5,440 nt of DNA from Ruminococcus sp. UBA1366 (GTDB lineage Bacteria; Bacillota; Clostridia; Oscillospirales; Ruminococcaceae). Of the stretch, positions 1 through 5,170 are shown piece by piece. The notes beneath the pieces were generated by a model, which was not told the DNA's origin, made no database searches, and saw only the letters and a list, made by a program, of their open reading frames with translations. The stretch is taken from contig DBRO01000037.1 of assembly GCA_002306005.1 (NCBI GenBank), positions 1-5,440 on the forward strand. Direction: 5' to 3'. The position numbers were made by a program, and so were the translations under genes. The first letter of the stretch is position 1. Each line of letters begins with the position of its first letter.

Positions 1-324
1 ACGTACGAAACCTACACCGTCAAGAAGGGCGATACCCTCACGGCAATTGCTAAAAAGTACAGCACCACGGTCGCCAAACTGGTGGAATTAAATAGTATCA
101 AGAATCCGAACTTAATCTATGTCGGACAAAAAATCAAAGTGTCCGTAAAAACCACAACGACCAAAACCACCACCAGCACTGCTAAAACCTATACCGTAAA
201 ATCCGGCGATACGTTGTGGGATATTTCCCAAAAATACAATACGACTGTTGCGAAATTAGTGTCGCTTAATAGCATCAAAAATCCGGATTTGATTTATGCA
301 GGGCAAAAAATAAAATTGCCGTAA
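1..324 (+). CDS. LysM-repeat protein, C-terminal part (5' end outside window)
   Basis: The frame is open from base 1 to the TAA at 322-324 and gives 107 visible residues; the N-terminus lies outside the window. Two LysM domains are visible: residues about 5-47 (YTVKKGDTL at the start) and 64-107 ([13 protein letters not shown] at the start). They are joined by a Thr/Lys-rich linker at 48-63. Both carry the LysM signature: GDTL, then a xVAKLVxLN stretch, then NPxLIYxGQKIK. LysM modules bind N-acetylglucosamine polymers such as peptidoglycan, so the protein is probably secreted and wall- or spore-associated. The protein ends directly after the second LysM, so any catalytic domain would have to be N-terminal. 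The two repeats are nearly identical in protein but differ at many synonymous positions, so this is not a fresh duplication. An in-frame GTG at 82 lies inside the first LysM and is not a real start. The deacetylase follows 94 bases downstream on the same strand. Confidence 0.9.
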   Translation, partial: TYETYTVKKGDTLTAIAKKYSTTVAKLVELNSIKNPNLIYVGQKIKVSVKTTTTKTTTSTAKTYTVKSGDTLWDISQKYNTTVAKLVSLNSIKNPDLIYAGQKIKLP

Positions 325-384
325 ATTACCGAACAAAATGACGGGTGCGGCGGCGTATTTTTTTTCAGAACGGTTACAATAAGT

Positions 385-403
385 CGTGAAAGCAGATTTC
401 ACG
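385..403 (+). promoter_or_regulatory. Perfect inverted repeat abutting the deacetylase ribosome-binding site
   Basis: CGTGAAA at 385-391 and TTTCACG at 397-403 form a perfect 7-bp stem with a 5-base loop (GCAGA). The downstream arm ends one base before the AAAGGAAG Shine-Dalgarno at 404-411. A weak -10-like TACAAT at 375-380 would place a transcript start near 387, so the stem would sit at the 5' end of the mRNA. It could stabilise the message, affect ribosome access, or be a protein-binding dyad. The symmetry is seen; the role is inferred. Confidence 0.45.
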
Positions 404-418
404 AAAGGAAGTAGCTTT

Positions 419-1261
419 ATGAAAAAATTATGGATTGCCGCCGTTGCCGGTCTGCTGATGACATCCTGCGCGGCGGATTATCAGGATTATCCAAACGATA
501 CTCAATCGGATACCCAAACCACGTTGACCTCTCCCCAAGTACAACCGGCAGCAAAGCTGGAATCGCTGGACTCCTACAATCAGATACCAAACAACAAGAT
601 TGGCTACGGACAAGGCAAACAGCTTGACAGCAAAAACCGTCCTGCCGGCGCAGAGGACTTTAACAGCGCATATGAAAAATACAACGCAAAAGCGATTAAT
701 TCCGACAAGGAAAAAACCATTACACTAACTTTCGACCAAGGATATGAAAACGGCTGTACAGCAAAAATCCTTGACACCCTCAAAGAAAAGGACGTAAAAG
801 CCGTGTTTTTCGTCATTCAGGACTATGCGGAGAAGAATCCAGAGCTGATTTCCCGTATGCTGGATGAAGGCCATACCCTTGGCAACCACTCGGAAAAGCA
901 CCGCTCCATGCCGGGGCTATCTGTTCAGGATTGTGTAAGTGAAGTGATGAACCTTCACACCTATATACTGGAAAATTACAACTATGAAATGAACCTGTTT
1001 CGCCCGCCATGCGGAGAGTTTTCCGAGCGTTCGCTGGCGATTACCAAGGACTGCGGCTACACCACAGTTTTGTGGAGCTATGCCTACCGCGACTGGGAAG
1101 TGGATAACCAACCCGCGTCGGAAGAAGCCTTAAAAAATCTAATCAGCGCTGCGCACAGCGGAGCAATTTATCTTCTTCACAGCGTTTCTTCCACAAATAT
1201 GGAAATCCTGCCGGACTTTATTGACGAAATGAAAAAGCAGGGCTACACGTTTACCGTTTAA
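419..1261 (+). CDS. PdaA-like polysaccharide deacetylase, lipoprotein (delta-lactam biosynthesis type)
   Basis: The product is 280 aa. A lipoprotein-type signal is followed by Cys17 (LLMTSC; Met at -3 is a tolerated but less usual lipobox residue), so it is probably anchored outside the membrane. A polar linker runs from about 18 to 95, and a carbohydrate esterase 4 (NodB-type) domain from about 98 to 280. Family motifs seen: TFDQGYEN at 104-111; NHSEKH at 156-161, with metal ligands His157 and His161; RPPCG at 195-199; a DW pair at 225-226; and LLHSVS at 252-257. The TFDxGYEN and LLHxVS forms match PdaA, which deacetylates N-acetylmuramic acid on the way to muramic delta-lactam in spore cortex. 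Ordinary CE4 enzymes have TFDD and PdaA has Asn at the second Asp; here it is Gln107. Start: ATG at 419 has CGAAAGGA nine bases upstream and begins the signal peptide, whereas the longer GTG start at 386 lies inside a hairpin. A general peptidoglycan deacetylase is the alternative. Confidence 0.9.
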   Translation: MKKLWIAAVAGLLMTSCAADYQDYPNDTQSDTQTTLTSPQVQPAAKLESLDSYNQIPNNKIGYGQGKQLDSKNRPAGAEDFNSAYEKYNAKAINSDKEKTITLTFDQGYENGCTAKILDTLKEKDVKAVFFVIQDYAEKNPELISRMLDEGHTLGNHSEKHRSMPGLSVQDCVSEVMNLHTYILENYNYEMNLFRPPCGEFSERSLAITKDCGYTTVLWSYAYRDWEVDNQPASEEALKNLISAAHSGAIYLLHSVSSTNMEILPDFIDEMKKQGYTFTV

Positions 1262-1270
1262 AAGTAACAC

Positions 1271-1374
1271 CCGCGCAGAGCTTTTGGCATACACTGAAAG
1301 TAACAGTGTCCGCAAGGCACAAACCGCGCAGGAAGTGGCATTTGTAAAAATGTCCACAGGGGAGCTTTCTGCGC
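1271..1374. repeat. Nested inverted repeats; possible three-way-junction RNA or intergenic repeat element
   Basis: An outer stem pairs GCGCAGAGCT (1273-1282) with AGC plus TCTGCGC (1363-1374, two-base bulge). It encloses two hairpins. The first is ACACTG (1291-1296) with CAGTGT (1304-1309), 6 perfect bp and a 7-base loop. The second is GTGGCATT (1335-1342) with AATG-T-CCAC (1349-1357), 8 bp with one bulged base. Two short direct repeats also occur: AAAGTAACA at 1261-1269 and 1297-1305, and CCGCGCAG at 1271-1278 and 1324-1331. No plausible gene lies here. Minus-strand frames crossing it are Cys-rich and look non-coding. It lies between convergent genes, so it could be a 3' UTR structure, a small RNA or a dispersed intergenic repeat. 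The pairing is seen in the sequence; the function is unknown. Confidence 0.45.
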
Positions 1375-1401
1375 CAAGCGGCGTGGGTACTGCAAAATAG
1401 A

Positions 1402-1435
1402 CGGCGGAGGGGAGTCCAAGGACTACCTTCCGCCG
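1402..1435. terminator. Bidirectional intrinsic terminator between convergent genes
   Basis: CGGCGGA (1402-1408) pairs with TCCGCCG (1429-1435). The inner arms continue the stem, giving about 15 bp with one mismatch, one G-T pair and a CAAG loop. On the minus strand the stem is followed by CTATTTTG, and on the plus strand by a T-rich but imperfect TTGTTT. It lies 26 bases beyond the hydrolase stop codon and 140 bases beyond the deacetylase stop, as expected for a shared terminator. Confidence 0.7.
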
Positions 1436-1460
1436 GTTGTTTGGTATAAAATTTGTGCAA

Positions 1461-2894
1461 TTACAGTACGGGAGAATACAAAATCCGGATTTTCGGGAGC
1501 TTTTCAATCGTCGTGTAGCTGTTAAAAAGTCCGTCCTCGCGAGAAAGGTCATTCTCTCCGGTTGCCGGCGGTGCAAAAAGCTTCAGCTCTAAATTTGCAG
1601 CACCGGACAGGGGTTTTTCAAAAAATGCCGCCATCAAATCCACAACCTTTGTGTTAGGCGCTTTGTAAAACCACTTGCCGTTGAGTTCCAGCATATAATT
1701 GCCGTCATCCTCAAAATACAGCTCGCAGAAGTGCGGATTTTTCTCAAACGAAATCGGAATGCAAAGTCCCTCCGCATCCTCTGCACCGCCCCAGCGCAGC
1801 GTACAAGGCAGTTGGATTTCTCCGCCCTTTTCCATCGCGGGCATAAAATATTCATCGTGAATAATTTTCTTGTAAACCTGCATCACAGGCTGTTCGATAC
1901 CGGCATCGGGGTAGTTGGGGTCTTCAATTTCCAAACCCAGCCTGCCGCGATCCCGGAACTGATAGAACGTAAATCCCGTAAACCAGGTTGCGTTGTCGGC
2001 TTTCAGCCGGTCGCAGAATTCCTGCACCATCTGGGCTTGGTCATACGGACCGGTCACATCGCCGTCCGCGTTGAATTCGCTCATCACCATGGGCTTTGCT
2101 ACGCCGCCGTTGAGAAATTTAAACCGCTCGTAGGAAGCCTTAGTCATCTCATAAGTGGTTTCCACCGTGTCGCGCTTGTAATTTCCGCCGCCCGGTTCCG
2201 CAACATCGTAGGGCCAGCCCCAGTGCAGTGCCATGTACTTATCCACGCTCCAAATGTCGGTTTCGCGCACGGCTTGGGTGAATTCCTGTTCCTTTTCCAT
2301 TTCCGCTTTCTGTAAATCCTCAATGCCGCCAATACAAAGAATCGTGGCAACATTCGGGGCGTGTTCTTTCAAAATTTTGTTGAAACGGCAGTAAAAATCC
2401 GCGACTTCCTGATAGCTTGCGCGCTTATTAAAGCTAAACCAGTTGCCGGTTGCCTCGTGATTTACGCGAAGCATCAGCCGTCCGAACGGGCGCAGGTCCT
2501 TTGCAATTGCAATCAGGTGGTCATCCGTAACGTTCGGGTCAATTGTCAGCGTCAAGGTGATATCCTGCCCATGCCGGCGCACATCGCGCATATAGGGGAA
2601 AGGTTCTTCCTCACGACTGCCGTTCAGTCCGCCCTTGTAGGTGAAATAATCGTCGTAAGGATACCCCCACGCAAAATTCACATCGGGAGAAGCATGCACC
2701 ACGCTCACTCTGCCCGGCCAGCCCTCATCAAAAGGGTAGTAGCAGTACATCAAACTAATACTGCGGTGCGGTCTGCCCATTTTATTGAGAATATAATCCT
2801 GATTTACATATTCGCCGCGCTCGGAGCCATCGCCCAAATCCACGGCGCATTTTGCTTTTCCCATTTTTATGGAAAAGGCTTGATACTGTTCCAT
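1461..2894 (-). CDS. Probable cytoplasmic clan GH-A (GH26-like) glycoside hydrolase
   Basis: The product is 477 aa with no signal peptide or membrane segment, so it probably acts inside the cell on imported oligosaccharides. The central part (about 45-350) looks like a TIM-barrel glycosidase. RVNHEATGNW at 143-152 resembles the GH26 strand-4 motif, with Glu147 as likely acid/base. MVMSEFN at 269-275 gives Glu273 as likely nucleophile. Aromatic stretches HWGWPYD (224-230) and WFTGFTFYQF (304-313) could line a sugar-binding cleft. Residues from about 355 to 477 probably form a separate beta-rich accessory domain. I cannot name the exact family or substrate. Start: ATG at 2894 has CGAAAGGA exactly nine bases upstream. 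The ATG at 2903 abuts that site. The frame stays open to 3062, but that point lies in the -35 box, upstream of transcription. The gene appears monocistronic, with its own promoter, two operators and a terminator. Family is moderately sure; substrate is unknown. Confidence 0.75.
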   Translation of the reverse strand: MEQYQAFSIKMGKAKCAVDLGDGSERGEYVNQDYILNKMGRPHRSISLMYCYYPFDEGWPGRVSVVHASPDVNFAWGYPYDDYFTYKGGLNGSREEEPFPYMRDVRRHGQDITLTLTIDPNVTDDHLIAIAKDLRPFGRLMLRVNHEATGNWFSFNKRASYQEVADFYCRFNKILKEHAPNVATILCIGGIEDLQKAEMEKEQEFTQAVRETDIWSVDKYMALHWGWPYDVAEPGGGNYKRDTVETTYEMTKASYERFKFLNGGVAKPMVMSEFNADGDVTGPYDQAQMVQEFCDRLKADNATWFTGFTFYQFRDRGRLGLEIEDPNYPDAGIEQPVMQVYKKIIHDEYFMPAMEKGGEIQLPCTLRWGGAEDAEGLCIPISFEKNPHFCELYFEDDGNYMLELNGKWFYKAPNTKVVDLMAAFFEKPLSGAANLELKLFAPPATGENDLSREDGLFNSYTTIEKLPKIRILYSPVL

Positions 2895-2934
2895 TGCGTT
2901 CATTCCTTTCGGGTTTGTAAAGCACGAAGCTGTT

Positions 2935-2948
2935 CGTAAACGATTACA
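2935..2948. promoter_or_regulatory. CcpA/LacI-type operator (cre-like) inside the hydrolase leader
   Basis: CGTAAACGATTACA (minus strand TGTAATCGTTTACG) agrees with the loose cre consensus TGWNANCGNTNWCA at every position but one. GTAA and TTAC flank a central CG in dyad symmetry. It lies about 40 bases upstream of the start codon, inside the transcribed leader. It could act as a roadblock or as a second contact for a looping repressor. A gene-specific LacI-family regulator is as possible as CcpA. Confidence 0.6.
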
Positions 2949-2976
2949 CATACTGGTAAAAGAACAGCACTGAATC

Positions 2977-3000
2977 GGCGCTATCGGAAAAATCCGCGCC
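2977..3000 (-). other. Leader hairpin between the two operators
   Basis: GGCG (2977-2980) and CGGA (2985-2988) pair with TCCG (2993-2996) and CGCC (2997-3000) around an AAAA loop, with a 4-base bulge on one side: 8 bp in all. No U-tract follows in the direction of transcription, so it is not a standard attenuator. I see no known riboswitch core. It may have no function. Confidence 0.3.
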
Positions 3001-3012
3001 TCAGGAGTGCAA

Positions 3013-3026
3013 TGCAAACGTTTTCT
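3013..3026. promoter_or_regulatory. CcpA/LacI-type operator over the hydrolase transcription start
   Basis: TGCAAACGTTTTCT contains the 8-bp palindrome AAACGTTT and matches the cre consensus TGWNANCGNTNWCA except at two positions. It begins about eight bases downstream of the -10 box, so it covers or directly follows +1 (about 3027), a classic position for repression. Its centre is 78 bp from that of the second operator. Confidence 0.65.
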
Positions 3027-3033
3027 GCTTTTT

Positions 3034-3062
3034 ATTATAACCCACAAGACTAGTATTGTCAA
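3034..3062 (-). promoter_or_regulatory. Consensus sigma-A promoter of the hydrolase gene
   Basis: On the minus strand TTGACA (3062-3057) and TATAAT (3039-3034) are separated by exactly 17 bases, a perfect match to the housekeeping consensus in both boxes. The predicted start near 3027 gives a leader of about 130 nt. A promoter this strong needs a repressor to be regulated, which fits the operators at 3013-3026 and 2935-2948. It lies downstream of spoVAE, so the hydrolase need not depend on spo transcription. Confidence 0.85.
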
Positions 3063-3170
3063 TCGTTTTGCGGGGAATTTCCGGCGATTTTCCGCCGTGA
3101 GAAAACTAAATATTTTGTGAACAATGAAAATTGAATAATTAATGAAAACTTAGCATTTAAGGGAACACAG

Positions 3171-3527
3171 TTAGGCCTTATCGCGGCTTTTAAAAATCAG
3201 CGCGGTAATCAGTCCGAAAGTAATTGCCGCGGTAATGCCAGCCGCCCCTGCGCTTAATCCGCCGGTGAAAATTCCCAGCAATCCGTCTTCGTCCACGGCT
3301 TTTTTTACACCATCCGCAAGCAGACTGCCAAAGCCCGTAAGCGGTACGGTTGCCCCTCCGCCGGCAAATTCCACAAGCGGTTTGTAAACGCCCAGCGCAC
3401 CCAGAATTACACCGCAAACCACATATGTTACCAGTATCCGCGCCGGTGTGAGTTTTGTAAAATCAATCAGTATCTGTCCGATGGCGCAGAACGCGCCGCC
3501 GATTAAAAAAGCCCAGAGGTATTCCAT
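3171..3527 (-). CDS. spoVAE: Stage V sporulation protein AE (SpoVAE)
   Basis: The 118-aa hydrophobic protein has the usual length for the clostridial SpoVAE / Bacillus SpoVAEB family. Likely membrane segments are residues 2-22, 29-48 and about 84-112. The conserved glycine-rich region GGGATVPLTGFG (56-67) lies between segments two and three, and the tail is short and charged. SpoVA proteins sit in the inner forespore membrane, move calcium-dipicolinate into the developing spore and release it in germination. The ATG has AGAAAGGCGG upstream with the same nine-base gap as its neighbours. This site overlaps the TAG stop codon of spoVAD, and only 15 bases separate the two genes, so they are translated from one message. 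There is no convincing terminator after it; a weak CGGCG/CGCCG hairpin at 3082-3097 lacks a U-tract. Identification is from recognisable family sequence. Confidence 0.93.
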   Translation of the reverse strand: MEYLWAFLIGGAFCAIGQILIDFTKLTPARILVTYVVCGVILGALGVYKPLVEFAGGGATVPLTGFGSLLADGVKKAVDEDGLLGIFTGGLSAGAAGITAAITFGLITALIFKSRDKA

Positions 3528-3542
3528 AACAAAACCGCCTTT

Positions 3543-4559
3543 CTAATTCTTTTCCGTTGAAAGCCACACCGCATGGGAGATGGACGGAATGCTTTCGCCC
3601 TGCTGATTGATGATTGGGGACATCAGCGCGCCGGTAGCGGCAAAAAGCATATTGCGGATTTTCCCCGCCTTAATTTCCGGTAGAAAATGCCCGCAAAGCA
3701 TACTGCCCGCACAGCCGCATCCGCTTCCGCCGGCGTGAACATCCTGCTTTTCAATATCGTAAATCATTAAACCGCAGTCCTGATGATTGTCTTTGAGATG
3801 AATATTGTCGCGTTCAAACAGTTCGCAAAGAAGCCGGCTGCCCACCTTGCCCAAATCTCCCGTCACGACACAATCGAAGTCCTGCGGGGTGAGTCCGGTG
3901 TCTGTAAAGAATGTGGAGAGCGTATCGTATGCGGCGGGAGCCATTGCCGCGCCCATGTTGTTTGCATCGGTAACGCCCATGTCCACGATTTTTCCAACGG
4001 TGCAAGCTCGCACATAGGGCGGTTCTCCCGCGGCGGACACAAGAAGGGAACCGCAGGCAGTCGCGGTCCATTGAGCGGTTGGGGTGCGTTGTCCCCCGTA
4101 TACCAGCGGAAACCGGTACTGCCGTTCCGCGGTGCAGAAGTGAGAAGATGTGACAGCAAGGACTTTCCCTCCAATCTGGTTATCAATCATCAGCGAGCTG
4201 AGCAGCAATCCTTCCGCCATGGTGGAGCAAGCCCCGTAAATGCCGAGAAACGGAATGTTCAAATCGCGGATGCCGTAGGTTGTGCCAATGCACTGGTTTA
4301 ATAAATCGCCGCCGAACATCAGATCAATGCCCTCCGGTGTCATGCCGGATTTGCTGAGCAGAATATCAATCGTTTCCTTTTGCATCTGGCTTTCCGCTTG
4401 CTCAAAGGTGTTCATGCCAAAGTAGGGGTCTTCCGTAATCTTATCAAAACAGCGGCTCATCGGGCCTTCGCCCTCTTTTTTTCCGCCGGTGCAGGCATAG
4501 GCAAGCACGCTGGGCGAGCTCATTGTTTTAAATGTGCATCTGCCGATTTGCTGGGACAT
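3543..4559 (-). CDS. spoVAD: Stage V sporulation protein AD (SpoVAD), thiolase-fold dipicolinate-binding protein
   Basis: At 338 aa it is full length for SpoVAD. The family is known to have a thiolase-like fold and, in Bacillus, to bind dipicolinic acid at the inner forespore membrane without being an active thiolase. Landmarks seen: ACTGGKKEGEGP at 22-33; YGACSTMAEG at 108-117, with Cys111 at the thiolase-type position; GGQRTPTAQWTATACG at 155-170; and GGSGCGCAGSM at 277-287. There is no signal peptide or membrane helix, as expected of a peripheral protein. The ATG follows CGAAAGGA by nine bases. It is first in a two-gene operon with spoVAE. A forespore-type promoter lies 36-64 bases upstream of the start. 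In most spore formers spoVAC precedes spoVAD, but here the next coding region upstream is a 47-codon gene behind a terminator. Confidence 0.96.
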   Translation of the reverse strand: MSQQIGRCTFKTMSSPSVLAYACTGGKKEGEGPMSRCFDKITEDPYFGMNTFEQAESQMQKETIDILLSKSGMTPEGIDLMFGGDLLNQCIGTTYGIRDLNIPFLGIYGACSTMAEGLLLSSLMIDNQIGGKVLAVTSSHFCTAERQYRFPLVYGGQRTPTAQWTATACGSLLVSAAGEPPYVRACTVGKIVDMGVTDANNMGAAMAPAAYDTLSTFFTDTGLTPQDFDCVVTGDLGKVGSRLLCELFERDNIHLKDNHQDCGLMIYDIEKQDVHAGGSGCGCAGSMLCGHFLPEIKAGKIRNMLFAATGALMSPIINQQGESIPSISHAVWLSTEKN

Positions 4560-4594
4560 GGCAGTCAGTCCTTTCGTGAAAATTGCTTTACCTT

Positions 4595-4623
4595 TATTTT
4601 TTCCTGCGCGGCGGGTTTTATAC
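4595..4623 (-). promoter_or_regulatory. Candidate forespore (sigma-F/sigma-G) promoter of spoVAD-spoVAE
   Basis: On the minus strand GTATA (4623-4619) is followed after 14 bases by GGAAAAAATA (4604-4595). This resembles the Bacillus sigma-F pattern GYWTA ... GGNRANANTR, which overlaps that of sigma-G. The predicted start near 4588 gives a leader of about 28 nt holding just the ribosome-binding site (4569-4576). spoVA operons are forespore-expressed in known species, and no good sigma-A promoter competes here. The choice between F and G cannot be made by eye. Confidence 0.5.
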
Positions 4624-4737
4624 GATTGTCATAAAGAAATAAAAACGATTTATCACGAAATAGAGAATCTATAAAGGAATAGCAGCGCCGCAAAATTGTT
4701 GAGAATCGTTATAAAACGTCCCCTTAACACAATTGGC

Positions 4738-4776
4738 TGAAAAAAATAAGCGCGCCCGAAATGATTCGGACGCGCT
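4738..4776 (-). terminator. Intrinsic terminator of the small-gene operon
   Basis: AGCGCG-C-CCGAA (4749-4760) pairs with TTCGG-A-CGCGCT (4765-4776) around an ATGA loop: 11 bp with one mismatch. On the minus strand the stem is followed by TTATTTTTTTC, a good U-tract. It starts 4 bases past the stop codon of the 47-codon gene and insulates spoVAD from it. On the plus strand the stem is followed by ATTATTTTT, but no plus-strand gene needs it. Confidence 0.88.
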
Positions 4777-4780
4777 GTGA

Positions 4781-4924
4781 TTATTTTTGCATGAGTTTTT
4801 GGGCAAACGCTTTCAGTTCCTCGACCGTGTAAAATTTCACGTCGGTTTGCTTGATCGATTCCTGAATCATTTTGGGCAGGGACTGAAAATAGCTGTCCAA
4901 CTGGGGGTTATCAAAACGATTCAT
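4781..4924 (-). CDS. Small conserved-looking hypothetical protein, 47 aa
   Basis: The reading frame runs from ATG at 4924 to TAA at 4781 and is short enough for gene finders to miss. The protein begins MNRFDNPQLDSYFQSLPK and ends YTVEELKAFAQKLMQK. It is soluble and probably two short amphipathic helices joined at a TDVKFYTVEEL turn. The style (NPxxxxYFxSLPKxxQESI, then VKFxTxEELKAFA) recalls small unnamed proteins of Clostridia, but I can assign no function. Support for coding: an AGGCGGG site about nine bases upstream, which overlaps the TAG of the preceding 40-codon gene; a strong terminator directly after the stop; and balanced amino acid use. The gap to the upstream gene is 14 bases, so the two form an operon. 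No signal peptide, Cys or metal motif is visible. Confidence 0.72.
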   Translation of the reverse strand: MNRFDNPQLDSYFQSLPKMIQESIKQTDVKFYTVEELKAFAQKLMQK

Positions 4925-4938
4925 GAGAAAACACCCGC

Positions 4939-5061
4939 CTAGCAGTCCTTATGCTCGTGGTGGGCGCATTCCGGGGGAGAAGCCCACTGATTATTTCCGG
5001 CGGTTTTCTTTTCCTTGTTGGAAGGGTTTTGCTTTTGCTTGTTGGATTTATCCTTTGCCAT
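4939..5061 (-). CDS. Small hydrophilic protein with Cys/His-rich tail, 40 aa
   Basis: The ATG at 5061 has an AAGGAGA site (5074-5068), the best Shine-Dalgarno in the window, about seven bases upstream. The frame ends at TAG 4939. Residues 1-25 are low-complexity and Lys/Asn/Gln-rich (MAKDKSNKQKQNPSNKEKK at the start). The last residues, ECAHHEHKDC, hold Cys32, His34, His35, His37 and Cys40, a possible metal site. No Cys or His occurs elsewhere in the protein. The basic, polar N-terminus recalls minor small acid-soluble spore proteins in composition only; no family is recognised. It is the first gene of the pair with the 47-codon gene. A sigma-G-like promoter candidate lies 72-100 bases upstream. 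A longer frame overlapping it (4911-5174) is a shadow: its start lies at the end of the hydrogenase gene and it lacks a ribosome-binding site. Confidence 0.68.
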   Translation of the reverse strand: MAKDKSNKQKQNPSNKEKKTAGNNQWASPPECAHHEHKDC

Positions 5062-5078
5062 ACTGATTCTCCTTGTTC

Positions 5079-5123
5079 CGGGCGATGCCCGATGTAATTG
5101 CAAGCGCGGAATTCATTCCGCAC
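5079..5123 (-). other. Two hairpins in the leader of the small-gene operon
   Basis: GCGGAAT (5106-5112) and ATTCCGC (5115-5121) form a stem that extends by G-C and wobble pairs to 5104-5123. A second, CGGGC (5079-5083) with GCCCG (5087-5091), lies just upstream of the AAGGAGA site. Neither has a U-tract, so they are weak as terminators of the hydrogenase gene. They may be 5' leader structures. Confidence 0.4.
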
Positions 5124-5132
5124 TGACAACAC

Positions 5133-5161
5133 TAACATACCCACGGAAATAGGATTTATGC
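5133..5161 (-). promoter_or_regulatory. Candidate sigma-G-like promoter of the small-gene operon
   Basis: On the minus strand GCATA (5161-5157) fits the sigma-G -35 pattern GYATR. After 17 bases TATGTTA (5139-5133) matches CATNHTA except for its first base. The start would be near 5126, giving a leader of about 65 nt. No convincing sigma-A promoter is seen here. The motifs are short, so this is a suggestion; read-through from the hydrogenase gene is the alternative. Confidence 0.35.
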
Positions 5162-5170
5162 ATACGGATT

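Noticed and set aside
325..370. Possible terminator of the LysM gene before the T-run at 358-365
   Set aside because: The G/C-rich bases before the T-run pair for only about three bp, so no stable stem forms.
355..380. Sigma-E-like promoter before the deacetylase (GTATT and GTTACAAT)
   Set aside because: Both boxes deviate from consensus and the spacing was chosen to fit; too weak to list as a feature.
1139..1576. Minus-strand frames of 145 and 69 codons crossing the intergenic region
   Set aside because: Cys- and Arg-rich composition, no ribosome-binding site, and they overlap two solid genes and the terminator hairpin.
1731..2939. Long plus-strand frames (194 and 192 codons) opposite the hydrolase
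   Set aside because: They are antisense shadows of a gene with a promoter, ribosome-binding site and catalytic motifs; their products look like no family.
3058..3071. Third operator-like AATCGTTTT at the -35 box of the hydrolase
   Set aside because: Only the central bases fit; the outer positions of the cre consensus do not match.
3082..3097. CGGCG/CGCCG hairpin after spoVAE as a terminator
   Set aside because: Only 5 bp and no U-tract on the minus strand; termination of spoVAE remains unresolved.
3783..4301. Plus-strand 172-codon frame inside spoVAD
   Set aside because: Antisense shadow of a full-length, clearly recognised gene.
4802..4815. Cre-like GGCAAACGCTTTCA
   Set aside because: It lies inside the 47-codon gene and away from any promoter, and it encodes ordinary residues; likely chance.
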